The position numbers and the translations under genes are program-made. A stretch of DNA of 22,715 nucleotides from assembly GCA_903911455.1 (NCBI GenBank), contig CAIWDQ010000549.1, forward strand, positions 1-22,715, given 5' to 3'. The notes under the pieces are model-generated. The model saw only the letters and a list, made by a program, of their open reading frames with translations. It did no database searches and was not told where the DNA came from. Each line of letters opens with the position of its first letter. Within the stretch, counting starts at the first letter, position 1. This stretch comes from an uncultured bacterium (lineage in GTDB: Bacteria; Bacteroidota; Bacteroidia; Bacteroidales; JACABE01). Shown piece by piece: positions 1 through 8,331 of the stretch.

Positions 1-462
1 AGGTTATTTGAGTTCAAGCGAAGGTTATTTGAGTTCAAGCCAAGGTTATTTGAGTTCAAGCCAAGCTTATTTGAGTTCAAGCCAAGGTTATTTGAGTTCA
101 AGCCAAGGTTATTTGAGTTCAAGCCAAGCTTATTTGAGTTCAAGCGAAGGTTATTTGAGTTCAAGCGAAGGTTATTTGAGTTCAAGCGGAGGTTATTTGA
201 GTTCAAGCGAACCTTATTTGAGTTCAAGCGAAGGTTATTTGAGTTCAAGCGAAGGTTATTTGAGTTCAAGCGAAGGTTATTTGAGTTCAAGCCGACCTTA
301 TTTGAGTTCAAGCCGACCTTATTTGAGTTCAAGCGAAGGTTATTTGAGTTCAAGCGAAGGTTATTTGAGTTCAAGCCAAGGTTATTTGAGTTCAAGCCAA
401 GCTTATTTGAGTTCAAGCTAATCTTATTTGAGTTCAAGCGAACCTTATTTGAGTTCAAGCGG
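1..462. repeat. 21-bp tandem array, 22 copies, invariant 16-mer core
   Basis: There are 22 head-to-tail units of exactly 21 bp, and the array may continue left of the window. Every unit carries the same 16-mer, TTATTTGAGTTCAAGC, with no mismatch in any copy. The other 5 bp vary among seven versions: GAAGG (8 copies), CAAGG (4), CAAGC (3), GGAGG, GAACC and CGACC (2 each) and TAATC (1). The middle base is always A. One reading frame gives a heptapeptide repeat (GYLSSSE-like) that stops at 419-421. A second (RLFEFKR-like) stays open from the left edge to a stop at 472-474. The variable bases are not at synonymous positions in either frame, which argues against selection as protein. The array lies 3' of the copA-like gene. 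Confidence 0.95.
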
Positions 463-516
463 AGGAAATTATAATTTTGATAGAGAATTTATCAATCAAC
501 TTTAGACATTTCTCCC

Positions 517-548
517 AATTATTAATTATTAATTCTTAATTCTTAATT
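517..548. repeat. AT-rich intergenic repeat (TTAATTCTTAATT type)
   Basis: Short reiterations of AATTATTAATT and AATTCTTAATT lie immediately 3' of the copA stop codon. Related sequence recurs at about 10627-10665 and 11464-11494 in this window, so it is a dispersed intergenic element and not part of a gene. No hairpin with a T-run is visible here, so it is not a clear terminator. Confidence 0.6.
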
Positions 549-553
549 GTCCC

Positions 554-2767
554 CTAAAGCTTCGTGTTCTTCAAACGAAGACTATTTGTAACCACCGACA
601 CCGAACTCATCGCCATAGTAGCAGCAGCAATCATTGGATTCAACAGAAAGCCTGTAAAAGGATAAATAACACCGGCCGCAATAGGAATTGCAATAATATT
701 ATAGATAAATGCCCAGAAAAGATTCTGACGAATAGTCTTAATAGTAGCCTTTGATAACTTAATAGCTCCTAATATTTGTTTCATATCAGAGTGAATCAAC
801 GTAATACCCGCACTTTCCATAGCAATATCCGAGCCATGAGCCATCGCAATACCAATATTGGCCTGCGTAAGTGCAATAGCATCGTTAATACCATCGCCCA
901 CCATTGCAACTATCATTCCTTTAGCTTGTAAATCTTTTATAAATTCAGCCTTTTGAGTAGGCAATACTTCCGAAATCACATTATCAATACCTGCTTTCTG
1001 TGCAATAACAGTAGCGGTCTTATTATTATCTCCCGTAAGGAGATATGTTTTAATTCCTAAAGCCTTAATTGCTTTTATACCTTCATAAGAAGATTCTTTA
1101 ATCTCGTCAGCAATAGCTATAATAGCCAGTAAAGAAGTATTATCAGCAAATAAAACCACAGTTTTAGCTTCAGATGTTAACTTATCTATTAATTGTTGCT
1201 GGTTAACTGGAATAGTGATATTATTATCTTCTAAAAGTTTACTATTACCAACAAGGTATACTATATTATTATATATAGCTTTAATTCCCTTACCTGAAAT
1301 GTTTTCATATTTTGTAAAAGGAATATTAGTTTTAGTGATATTCTTTAAATAATTGGCAATAGCATTAGCAAGAGGATGCGCCGAACGAAATTCAACAGCA
1401 AATAAGATAGATTGCTGAAGAGTATTATCATTTTGATTAGTCCAGATAAGATCAGTAATCTTAGGTTTACCCTCGGTAATGGTTCCAGTTTTATCAAAAA
1501 CCATAGCATTAATATTATGAGCAACCTCTAAACTATCAGCATCTTTAATAAGTATGCCATGCTCGGCACTTTTGCCCAAACCAACCATCAAAGCAGTAGG
1601 AGTGGCAAGCCCTAAAGCACACGGACAGGCAATAATAAGCACCGTGATAGTATTGGTAACCGCGAAAGCAAAAGAGGCCCCAGCAATAAAGAACCAAATA
1701 GCAAAAGTTAACAATGCAGCCACAATTACAACGGGCACAAAGATACTTGCAATCTTATCCACAAGCTTCTGAATAGGAGGTTTGCTCGCCTGAGCCTCCT
1801 GTACCATTTTAATAATCTGAGATAAAAGAGTATTTCTACCCGTCTTCTCGCAAACAATAGTTATAGTTCCATTCTGATTAAGAGTACCAGCAAACACCTT
1901 GTCATTTTTAATCTTGTTAACAGGAATAGGCTCGCCTGTAATCATACTTTCGTCGATGTATGAAGAGCCGTCAATCACTTTACCATCAACACTAATCTTC
2001 TCACCCGGTTTAATAAGTATTTCATCACCTTTTATTACATCTTTAATGTTCAATTCAATCTCGCGACCATAACGAATAACGGTAACAGTCTTAGGTTGCA
2101 AATCCATAAGCTTCTTGATAGAAGAAGATGCACGGGTTTTAGCACGCTCTTCCAGAAATCTACCTAAAAGAATAAGCGTAATGATTACAGAAGCCGATTC
2201 ATAATATACATGAACCTCATTATTTGCATTTAATAGGGTAGGGGAGAAGCTATTAAGGACGCTATAAATAAATGCAACACCTGTGCCCAATGCTACAAGA
2301 GTGTCCATGTTTGCCATACGATGCATGGTTTGTTTCCAGGCAGTAATATAAAACTCGGCACCACTATATAATATAACAGGGATAGTAAGTATAAGTAACA
2401 AATAGTTCTGTCCGGTAAATAAATGATGAAAGAACATTGAAATAATAAAGATAGGTAACGAAAATGAAGCTGCAATAATTAATTTTCGCTTTAATTCATT
2501 ATAACGTTTCTGCTCTTTTTCTTCTTTTTCAGTTATCGTAAGTTCATCAATGTATAATTCATAACCAATATCTTTAATAGTTTTCTGCAAAACATTCAAA
2601 TCGGTTGAATCAGGTGCATATTCTAAAATTACAGAATGGTTCGCATAGTTTACAGAAGCAGTATTAACACCTTTCTGTGTCTTAAGCTTGTTTTCAATAT
2701 TAAGAGCACAGGAAGCACAAGTCATTCCCCCGACTTCAAGAGATATTTTAATTGATTTATCAGACAT
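554..2767 (-). CDS. copA: Copper-exporting P1B-type ATPase (CopA)
   Basis: This 737-residue heavy-metal ATPase probably pumps Cu(I) out of the cytoplasm across the inner membrane, using ATP. In order it has one N-terminal metal-binding domain (GGMTCASC, Cys17 and Cys20), the actuator TGE loop (278-280), the membrane CPC motif (381-383), the phosphorylation site DKTGT (425-429), the His-Pro pair of the nucleotide domain (464-465) and GDGIND (624-629). The CPC motif, YN in the penultimate membrane helix and MSSVSVV-NSLRL near the C-terminus fit the Cu(I) subgroup P1B-1. The length is normal for a protein with one metal-binding domain. ATG start. It is monocistronic here, with no copZ or copper regulator beside it, and is divergent from the hydrogenase operon. 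Silver could be a second substrate. Confidence 0.95.
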   Translation of the reverse strand: MSDKSIKISLEVGGMTCASCALNIENKLKTQKGVNTASVNYANHSVILEYAPDSTDLNVLQKTIKDIGYELYIDELTITEKEEKEQKRYNELKRKLIIAASFSLPIFIISMFFHHLFTGQNYLLLILTIPVILYSGAEFYITAWKQTMHRMANMDTLVALGTGVAFIYSVLNSFSPTLLNANNEVHVYYESASVIITLILLGRFLEERAKTRASSSIKKLMDLQPKTVTVIRYGREIELNIKDVIKGDEILIKPGEKISVDGKVIDGSSYIDESMITGEPIPVNKIKNDKVFAGTLNQNGTITIVCEKTGRNTLLSQIIKMVQEAQASKPPIQKLVDKIASIFVPVVIVAALLTFAIWFFIAGASFAFAVTNTITVLIIACPCALGLATPTALMVGLGKSAEHGILIKDADSLEVAHNINAMVFDKTGTITEGKPKITDLIWTNQNDNTLQQSILFAVEFRSAHPLANAIANYLKNITKTNIPFTKYENISGKGIKAIYNNIVYLVGNSKLLEDNNITIPVNQQQLIDKLTSEAKTVVLFADNTSLLAIIAIADEIKESSYEGIKAIKALGIKTYLLTGDNNKTATVIAQKAGIDNVISEVLPTQKAEFIKDLQAKGMIVAMVGDGINDAIALTQANIGIAMAHGSDIAMESAGITLIHSDMKQILGAIKLSKATIKTIRQNLFWAFIYNIIAIPIAAGVIYPFTGFLLNPMIAAATMAMSSVSVVTNSLRLKNTKL

Positions 2768-2790
2768 ATTAACATCATTTATTTAAGAAA

Positions 2791-2820
2791 CAAAAGTACG
2801 AATAAAAAGGATTACACAAT
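2791..2820 (-). promoter_or_regulatory. Putative copA promoter (Bacteroidota type)
   Basis: On the minus strand TACTTTTG (2791-2798) matches the TAnnTTTG -7 element. ATTG, one mismatch from the -33 TTTG, lies 18 bp upstream at 2817-2820. The predicted leader to the copA ATG is short. No copper-regulator operator was recognised. Confidence 0.5.
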
Positions 2821-2955
2821 ATAATAAAAAATATACAGCTAATTTTAGTGAATTTGGAAGACGAATTTGTAAATCATTAAAATAGAACGAGTATTATTTA
2901 GAATTATTCTTAATAATGTTAATATCGTCACAATGTTAAAAAAATAACATATTAA

Positions 2956-2987
2956 TTTGTTTACTAGTTTTAAACATTGTAATTTTG
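2956..2987 (+). promoter_or_regulatory. Promoter of the hydrogenase operon (Bacteroidota type)
   Basis: TTTG (2956-2959), a 20-bp spacer and TAATTTTG (2980-2987) match the Bacteroidota housekeeping consensus TTTG-N19-21-TAnnTTTG exactly. Transcription would start near 2994, giving a leader of about 80 nt before the first gene. This is the best promoter match in the window. Confidence 0.75.
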
Positions 2988-3073
2988 CAAAATGAAATTT
3001 GTAATAAGTATTTCTGATAAATGCTTGATTAAACACAATATAATATACAAGTTAAATAATAATGGTATAAATC

Positions 3074-3460
3074 ATGTCAAAAGTAAAATCTTTAGAAGAT
3101 CTCAAGAAATTGAGAGAAGAAATGGAATCTAAGCTAGTTGAAAGAAATAATTCATCTAATTTAGTTCAGATTAAAGTTGCAATGGCAACATGTGGAATTG
3201 CTTCCGGGGCAAAAGACTTAATGGAGTTCTTAATTGATGAGCTTGATAAAAGAAACATTGAGGCTGTTGTTACTCAAACAGGATGTATGGGTTATTGCTA
3301 TGCTGAACCTACAATTGAGGTTACATTACCTAACAAGGCACCAATTGTATTTGGTTATGTAAATTTGAAAAAAGGAGATGAAATCATCGAAAAATACATT
3401 AAGAATAATGAATTAGTTGATGGAATTATTCCTGTTAATTACGAATCTATTGAAAAGTAA
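3074..3460 (+). CDS. Small [2Fe-2S] thioredoxin-like ferredoxin, HndB-like hydrogenase subunit
   Basis: This 128-residue protein has a helical N-terminus followed by a thioredoxin-like ferredoxin domain, as in HndB of NADP-reducing hydrogenases. The cluster region shows TCGIASGA (Cys40) and TGCMGYC (Cys71, Cys75). Only three cysteines occur, whereas the homologous N-terminal domain of the next gene has four in CGGTSC and CFGLC. The fourth ligand would therefore have to be a non-cysteine residue, or the cluster is incomplete. It is first in the operon, 21 bp before hydB, which starts after a strong Shine-Dalgarno sequence. The likely role is an accessory electron-transfer subunit of the soluble [FeFe] hydrogenase. 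The family assignment is firm; the role in the complex is inferred from position. Confidence 0.85.
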   Translation: MSKVKSLEDLKKLREEMESKLVERNNSSNLVQIKVAMATCGIASGAKDLMEFLIDELDKRNIEAVVTQTGCMGYCYAEPTIEVTLPNKAPIVFGYVNLKKGDEIIEKYIKNNELVDGIIPVNYESIEK

Positions 3461-3465
3461 TAAAT

Positions 3466-3473
3466 AAAGGAGG
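3466..3473 (+). promoter_or_regulatory. Strong Shine-Dalgarno sequence before hydB
   Basis: AAAGGAGG lies 8 nt before the hydB ATG. Most genes in this window, as is usual in Bacteroidota, have AT-rich leaders with no clear Shine-Dalgarno sequence, so this near-consensus site stands out and fixes the hydB start. Confidence 0.75.
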
Positions 3474-3481
3474 AAAACAAA

Positions 3482-5251
3482 ATGGCGAAAATTAAAAAGC
3501 ATCTTCTTGTTTGTGGAGGTACTAGCTGCAATGCTTTACAAAATGAAGTCATCGCAAGTAATCTTAAAGAAACTATTCGTGAAAAAGGATTAAACGAAGA
3601 AGTTCAGGTTATGATGACAGGTTGTTTTGGGTTATGTGAAAAAGGACCTATCGTAAAAGTGCTGCATGACAATACTATTTATATTGGTGTAAAACCTGAA
3701 GATTTAAAAGAGATTGTTGAAGAACATATTATAAATGGCAATAAAGTAACAAGATTACTTCTTGATAGTGATCCTAATTTAAAAGTTCATTCTAAGAAAC
3801 AATTACGTATTGCTCTTAGAAACTGTGGTTTTATTGATCCTGAAAATATAAATGAATATTTTGCATGCGATGGTTATTTAGCTTTAGGGAAAGTATTAGA
3901 ATCAAAAGACCCTCAAAAAACTATTGATATCATTAAGAAATCAGGTTTAAGAGGTCGTGGAGGTGGTGGTTTCCCAACCGGTTTGAAGTGGGAGATTACA
4001 AGTAAATCACAAGCTGACCAAAAATATGTAGTTTGTAATGCTGACGAAGGCGACCCAGGAGCTTTCATGGATCGTTCTATTTTAGAAGGTGACCCTCATT
4101 CAGTGATTGAAGCTATGGCTATTGCAGGTTATGCAATAGGTGCTACTAAAGGTTTGGTTTATATTCGTGCTGAATATCCTTTAGCTATCGAAAGATTAAA
4201 AACCGCGATTAATCAATCAAGAGAATTCGGTTTCTTAGGTACTGATATCATGGGTTCAGGTTTTGACTTTGATATTGAACTACGTTATGGTGCAGGTGCT
4301 TTTGTTTGTGGTGAAGAAACTGCTTTAATACATTCGATGGAAGGAAATAGGGGAGAACCTACTTTTAAACCACCTTTCCCTTCTGTATCAGGTTATTTAG
4401 GGAAACCAACCAATGTAAATAATGTTGAAACATTTGCTAACATTCCTGTAATTATTAATAAAGGTGCTGAATGGTTTGCAGCTATCGGTACTGAGAAATC
4501 AAAAGGAACTAAGGTATTTGCTTTAGCAGGTAAAATTAATAATGTTGGTCTTATTGAAGTTCCAATGGGTATCACACTTCGTGAAATTATTTATGAAATT
4601 GGTGGTGGTATAAAAGACGGAAAGAAATTTAAAGCTGTTCAAACAGGTGGCCCTTCAGGTGGTTGCTTGACCGAAGTGCATTTAGATACTCCTATTGATT
4701 ATGATAATCTGATAGCAGCAGGTTCTATGATGGGTTCAGGTGGTATGATCGTTATGGACGAAGATGATTGTATGGTGTCTATAGCTAAATATTATCTTGA
4801 TTTTACTGTTGAAGAATCATGTGGTAAATGTACTCCATGTCGTATTGGTAACAAACGTCTTTATGAAATTTTAGAAAAAATAACGCTGGGTAAAGGTACT
4901 TTAGAAGATCTTGACAAGTTGAAAAATTTAAGTCATGTAATTAAAGATACTTCTTTATGTGGTTTGGGGCAAACTTCTCCTAATCCAGTATTATCAACAT
5001 TAGAAAACTTCTGGGATGAGTATATAGAGCATGTTACAGTTAAGAAGTGCCGTTCAAATCAATGTAAAGCATTAATGCAATACATTATTGATCCTGAACA
5101 ATGTGTTGGTTGTACAGCATGTGCTCGCAATTGTCCTGTAAATGCTATTACTGGTGAAAGAAAACTTGCACATTTAATCAATCAGGATATTTGTATTAAA
5201 TGTGGAGCATGTATGGAAAAATGTAAGTTTAATGCTATTAGTATAAAATAA
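3482..5251 (+). CDS. hydB: [FeFe] hydrogenase beta subunit HydB (NuoF-like, FMN/NADH-binding)
   Basis: This 589-residue flavin subunit oxidises or reduces NAD(H) for the soluble hydrogenase. In order: an N-terminal thioredoxin-like [2Fe-2S] domain (Cys11, Cys16, Cys48, Cys52); the NuoF core with the glycine-rich GRGGGGFPTG (157-166), NADEGDPGAF (187-196) and GAGAFVCGEET (270-280) for NADH and FMN; an SLBB segment; the NuoF-type [4Fe-4S] site (Cys447, Cys450, Cys453, Cys493); and a C-terminal ferredoxin with two CxxCxxCxxxC motifs (541-551 and 571-581). The C-terminal two-cluster extension separates HydB/HndC proteins from complex I NuoF. In bifurcating hydrogenases this flavin subunit, working with HydA and HydC, couples NADH and ferredoxin to H2. 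Bifurcation itself is inferred from family architecture. Confidence 0.95.
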   Translation: MAKIKKHLLVCGGTSCNALQNEVIASNLKETIREKGLNEEVQVMMTGCFGLCEKGPIVKVLHDNTIYIGVKPEDLKEIVEEHIINGNKVTRLLLDSDPNLKVHSKKQLRIALRNCGFIDPENINEYFACDGYLALGKVLESKDPQKTIDIIKKSGLRGRGGGGFPTGLKWEITSKSQADQKYVVCNADEGDPGAFMDRSILEGDPHSVIEAMAIAGYAIGATKGLVYIRAEYPLAIERLKTAINQSREFGFLGTDIMGSGFDFDIELRYGAGAFVCGEETALIHSMEGNRGEPTFKPPFPSVSGYLGKPTNVNNVETFANIPVIINKGAEWFAAIGTEKSKGTKVFALAGKINNVGLIEVPMGITLREIIYEIGGGIKDGKKFKAVQTGGPSGGCLTEVHLDTPIDYDNLIAAGSMMGSGGMIVMDEDDCMVSIAKYYLDFTVEESCGKCTPCRIGNKRLYEILEKITLGKGTLEDLDKLKNLSHVIKDTSLCGLGQTSPNPVLSTLENFWDEYIEHVTVKKCRSNQCKALMQYIIDPEQCVGCTACARNCPVNAITGERKLAHLINQDICIKCGACMEKCKFNAISIK

Positions 5252-5268
5252 TTTAAAAAGAATTGAAA

Positions 5269-7041
5269 ATGGAAATGATTAAACTAACAATAGATAATAA
5301 AGTTGTTGAAGCAGAAAAAGGTACTACCGTATTAAAAGCAGCTCGTAAGATAGGTATCGAAATCCCTACTCTTTGCTACTTTGAATTAAAGGGGATGAAT
5401 ATAGAGAACAAACCAGGTGGTTGCCGTATTTGTGTTGTAGAAATTGCAGGTCGCAAGAATCTTGCTCCAGCATGTGCTACCGAAGTTATGGAAGGTATGG
5501 TTGTTCATACTCATAATATAAGAGTGCTTAATGCACGAAGAACTGTTTTGGAATTAATGCTTTCTGATCACCCAACCGATTGTTTAGTTTGTGCTAAAGC
5601 CGGTAACTGTGAGTTACAATCGATGGCTCAGCAATTAGGTGTAAGAGAAATTCCTTACCAGGGCGAACAATCTACCTATCGTAAAGATACATCACCTTCT
5701 ATTATTCGTGATGTTGATAAATGTATCATGTGCCGTCGTTGCGAGATGATGTGTAATGATATCCAAACTGTTGGTGCTTTATCAGCAGTTAATCGTGGAT
5801 TTACTTCTGTTGTGGCTCCTGCTTTCGAAATGAATTTAGAGAAATCACCTTGTACCTATTGCGGTCAGTGTGTTTCTGTATGTCCTACCGGTGCTTTAAC
5901 CGAAGTAGATCATACTCGTTATATTATTAATGCTTTAGCTGATCCTACTAAAACTGTTGTTGTACAAACTGCTCCAGCTGTACGTGTTGCTTTAGGCGAA
6001 GAGTTCGGTATGGAACCTGGTCAGATAGTTACTGGTAAGATGGCTGCTGCTTTGCGTCAGTTAGGATTTAAATATGTATTTGATACCGATTTTGCTGCCG
6101 ACTTAACCATTATGGAAGAAGGTACTGAATTGTTAGGTCGTCTTTCAAAACATTTAGCTGGTGATACTACTGTTAAATTACCTATCTTAACTTCTTGTTG
6201 TCCGGGATGGGTTAATTTCTTCGAACATAATTTCTCTGATATGTTGGATATTCCTTCAACAGCTAAATCTCCACAACAGATGTTTGGCGCTATTGCTAAA
6301 TCATATTTTGCTGATAAGATTGGTGTTGATCGTAAGAATATGGTTGTAGTTTCTATCATGCCTTGTTTAGCTAAGAAATATGAATGTCAGCGTGATGAGT
6401 TTAAGAAAGATGGTAATCCTGATGTTGATTTTTCTTTATCAACTCGTGAATTAGCTCATTTAATTAAACAATCAAATATTGATTTCAATACATTGGAAGA
6501 CGAAGATTTTGATCACCCTCTGGGCGAATCAACAGGTGCCAGCGTTATCTTTGGAGCTACTGGTGGTGTTATAGAAGCTGCTTGTCGTACTGCTTACGAA
6601 GTATTTACCGGAAAGAAACTTGATAAAGTTGATTTCACCGAATTAAGAGGTCTTGAAAATATCCGTCAAGCAACTATAGATTTTGATGGTTTACCTATAA
6701 ATATTGGTATAGCTCACGGACTTGGTAATGCTCGTAAATTATTGGAAGATGTAAGAGCAGGTAAATCTAAGTTCCATGCTATCGAGATCATGGCTTGTCC
6801 GGGTGGATGTATTGGTGGTGGCGGTCAGCCTTACCATCATGGTGATATTGAGATTTTGAAGAAACGTTCGGAAGCTATTTATCAGGAAGATGCCGGCAAA
6901 CCAATTCGTAAATCTCACGAGAACCCTGATATAATCAAATTATATGAAGAGTTCCTAGGTAAGCCATGTGGCGCTGTTTCTCATCATTTACTTCATACTC
7001 ACTATTTCGACAAGAGTGAAGAAGTTATTATCAACGATTAA
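5269..7041 (+). CDS. hydA: [FeFe] hydrogenase catalytic subunit HydA (group A, NuoG-like N-terminus)
   Basis: This catalytic subunit interconverts protons and H2. I chose the ATG at 5269, giving 590 residues; a TTG two codons upstream at 5263 is less likely. In order: a plant-type [2Fe-2S] domain (Cys36, Cys52, Cys55, Cys69); a His-Cys3 [4Fe-4S] site (His101, Cys105, Cys108, Cys114); two [4Fe-4S] clusters (Cys152-162 and Cys195-205); then the H-cluster signatures TSCCPGW (308-314), MPCLAKKYE (364-372) and EIMACPGGCIGGGGQP (506-521); and a C-terminal small-subunit-like tail. All H-cluster cysteines are present, so it should be active if matured. No hydE, hydF or hydG maturase gene is in the window. 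It lies 17 bp after hydB. Confidence 0.96.
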   Translation: MEMIKLTIDNKVVEAEKGTTVLKAARKIGIEIPTLCYFELKGMNIENKPGGCRICVVEIAGRKNLAPACATEVMEGMVVHTHNIRVLNARRTVLELMLSDHPTDCLVCAKAGNCELQSMAQQLGVREIPYQGEQSTYRKDTSPSIIRDVDKCIMCRRCEMMCNDIQTVGALSAVNRGFTSVVAPAFEMNLEKSPCTYCGQCVSVCPTGALTEVDHTRYIINALADPTKTVVVQTAPAVRVALGEEFGMEPGQIVTGKMAAALRQLGFKYVFDTDFAADLTIMEEGTELLGRLSKHLAGDTTVKLPILTSCCPGWVNFFEHNFSDMLDIPSTAKSPQQMFGAIAKSYFADKIGVDRKNMVVVSIMPCLAKKYECQRDEFKKDGNPDVDFSLSTRELAHLIKQSNIDFNTLEDEDFDHPLGESTGASVIFGATGGVIEAACRTAYEVFTGKKLDKVDFTELRGLENIRQATIDFDGLPINIGIAHGLGNARKLLEDVRAGKSKFHAIEIMACPGGCIGGGGQPYHHGDIEILKKRSEAIYQEDAGKPIRKSHENPDIIKLYEEFLGKPCGAVSHHLLHTHYFDKSEEVIIND

Positions 7042-7068
7042 TTATTAACCTTTTTAAATTTATATCAA

Positions 7069-7545
7069 ATGGTTAGCATTAAATTATCAGAAAATAAGAT
7101 AAATCAGATCAAGGATATTTGTAAATCCTTTAATAATGAAAAAGGTGAATTGATAAATGTACTTCACAAAACACAAAGTACATTAGGTTATTTACCTGCT
7201 GAAGTTCAGGAAGTGGTAGCACGCGAATTAAACACATCTACTGCTCATGTTTATGGTGTAGTTACTTTTTATTCGTTCTTTACGATGATACCTAAAGGTG
7301 AATTCCCAATCTCAATATGTATGGGAACAGCTTGTTATGTGCGTGGAGCCGAAAAAGTGCTGGATGAATTTAAACGTGAACTTAAGATTACTGTTGGCGA
7401 AACAACAGCTGATGGCAAATTCTCTTTAAGTTGCTTACGTTGCGTAGGTGCTTGTGGATTGGCGCCCGTAGTTATGGTTGGTGACAAAGTTTACGGACGT
7501 GTAGCTCCTGATGGGATCAAGGAGATCCTTAATGATTATAAGTAA
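7069..7545 (+). CDS. hydC: [FeFe] hydrogenase gamma subunit HydC (NuoE-like)
   Basis: This 158-residue NuoE-family protein has an N-terminal helical bundle and a thioredoxin-like [2Fe-2S] domain. The cluster ligands are visible as Cys84 and Cys89 (CMGTAC) and Cys125 and Cys129 (CVGAC); Cys122 is an extra nearby cysteine. In trimeric NAD-dependent hydrogenases this subunit binds HydB and carries electrons around the FMN site. It is the last gene of the operon, 27 bp after hydA, and is followed by a terminator hairpin. The placement of the NuoE gene last differs from the hndABCD order known from Desulfovibrio, where it is first. Confidence 0.94.
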   Translation: MVSIKLSENKINQIKDICKSFNNEKGELINVLHKTQSTLGYLPAEVQEVVARELNTSTAHVYGVVTFYSFFTMIPKGEFPISICMGTACYVRGAEKVLDEFKRELKITVGETTADGKFSLSCLRCVGACGLAPVVMVGDKVYGRVAPDGIKEILNDYK

Positions 7546-7586
7546 CAAACAAATCATGTGATTCTATATAAATTGACTTAAAAACC

Positions 7587-7619
7587 GGAGCCTTCTTCTT
7601 AATTGAGGAAGGCTTTTTT
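7587..7619 (+). terminator. Intrinsic terminator of the hydrogenase operon
   Basis: AGCCTTC pairs with GAAGGCT across an AT-rich loop and runs directly into a T-tract (7614-7619). It lies 42 bp after the hydC stop. Confidence 0.85.
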
Positions 7620-7621
7620 AT

Positions 7622-7660
7622 TGACCTCACCCAAGCCTCTCCTAAAAGGAGAGGTGCTTT
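7622..7660. repeat. Short palindromic intergenic repeat
   Basis: CCTCTCCT (7636-7643) and AGGAGAGG (7647-7654) form a perfect 8-bp inverted repeat with a 3-nt loop, preceded by CCTCACCC. I recall degenerate sequences of this kind as dispersed intergenic repeats in Bacteroidota. The following T-run is only four bases, so terminator activity is doubtful. Confidence 0.55.
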
Positions 7661-7669
7661 TGTATTGGA

Positions 7670-7750
7670 ATTATTTGGTGATTTAGTGATTTGGCAATTT
7701 GGTGATTTAAGAATTCAAGGATTCAAGGATTCAAGGATTCAGTTATTAAT
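7670..7750. repeat. Composite octamer repeat (TGATTTGG / GATTCAAG), copy 1
   Basis: Two octamer families follow each other: about four variants of TGATTTGG, then about four of GAATTCAA/GATTCAAG, ending in TTAATTGATTAA-type sequence. The same composite, in the same order and orientation, recurs at 11355-11495. It separates the hydrogenase operon from the regulator gene. No convincing gene lies in 7620-7903. Confidence 0.8.
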
Positions 7751-7869
7751 TGATTAAATTTTGGATAGTTGCATTTTACCTAGAAGGGATTGGTGCTAAT
7801 TACAAATCATCAAAAAAAATAATTGTAAATATTTCTCAAAAAAAAACTTTTTTATTCAAAAATTGTTTT

Positions 7870-7903
7870 TACTTTTGCAAAATAATACATCAAGGTAGTA
7901 TTT
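7870..7903 (+). promoter_or_regulatory. Promoter -7 element and operator of the Rrf2 gene
   Basis: TACTTTTG (7870-7877) matches TAnnTTTG. A convincing -33 TTTG is not seen. It is followed by the inverted repeat AAATAATAC (7880-7888), ATCAAG, GTAGTATTT (7895-7903), which ends exactly at the ATG. The predicted transcription start falls inside this repeat, as expected for autorepression. The right arm is identical to that of the site before the NO reductase gene; the left arm differs by one base. Confidence 0.75.
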
Positions 7904-8314
7904 ATGAATTTCAACAAGACAACAACATACGCTTTTAAAGTTTTAATCTTAATGTCGCATAATGATCAATTAGATTATACTTCTACTTATTTAAGTGAGA
8001 AACTTAATATCCAGATGCAGTATTTACGAAGACTTTTAACTGATCTTTCAAAAGCCGGTTTTATACAAAGCAAAAGAGGAAAGAATGGCGGTTTTGTGTT
8101 TGCTAAGAGTATTAAGAATATATTTCTATCTGATATAATTGATGCTGTAGAAGGCTTAGAGAAATTTAATTCTTGTATGTTAGAGAATCATGATTGTAAT
8201 AAAGAGGGTAAATGTTCTTTTCATGATGCTTTTGGAGAAATTAAAAATAAAATGACTGATGCATTAAAAACTACTACTCTTTTTGATTTAAAAGAAAAGA
8301 GTATTATAACTTAG
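7904..8314 (+). CDS. Rrf2-family Fe-S transcriptional repressor, NsrR-like
   Basis: This 136-residue regulator has an N-terminal winged helix with the Rrf2 pattern (LNIQMQYLRRLLTDLSKAG at 35-53, then GKNGGF at 59-64). A three-cysteine cluster region follows: Cys91, Cys98 and Cys104. Members with such cysteines (NsrR, IscR, RsrR) bind an Fe-S cluster and release DNA when it reacts with NO or oxygen or is lost. The gene sits directly before an NO reductase gene, and the same palindrome lies in front of both, so NO-responsive derepression of itself and the reductase is the simplest reading. IscR is less likely because no isc or suf genes are nearby. Confidence 0.9.
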   Translation: MNFNKTTTYAFKVLILMSHNDQLDYTSTYLSEKLNIQMQYLRRLLTDLSKAGFIQSKRGKNGGFVFAKSIKNIFLSDIIDAVEGLEKFNSCMLENHDCNKEGKCSFHDAFGEIKNKMTDALKTTTLFDLKEKSIIT

Positions 8315-8331
8315 AAATTTTTTTTGAACAT

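Noticed and set aside
8..421. Heptapeptide-repeat protein (GYLSSSE-like), TTG start
   Set aside because: It consists only of the repeat, is opened by a TTG in every unit, a second frame is equally open, and the variable bases are not at synonymous positions. A fragment of a repeat protein entering from the left cannot be fully excluded.
1..462. CRISPR array
   Set aside because: The constant part is only 16 bp and the variable part 5 bp with a fixed central A, far too short for spacers, and no cas genes are present.
7750..7938. Small gene before the Rrf2 regulator
   Set aside because: It overlaps the regulator's promoter, operator and start codon, and its predicted residues look like translated AT-rich intergenic DNA.
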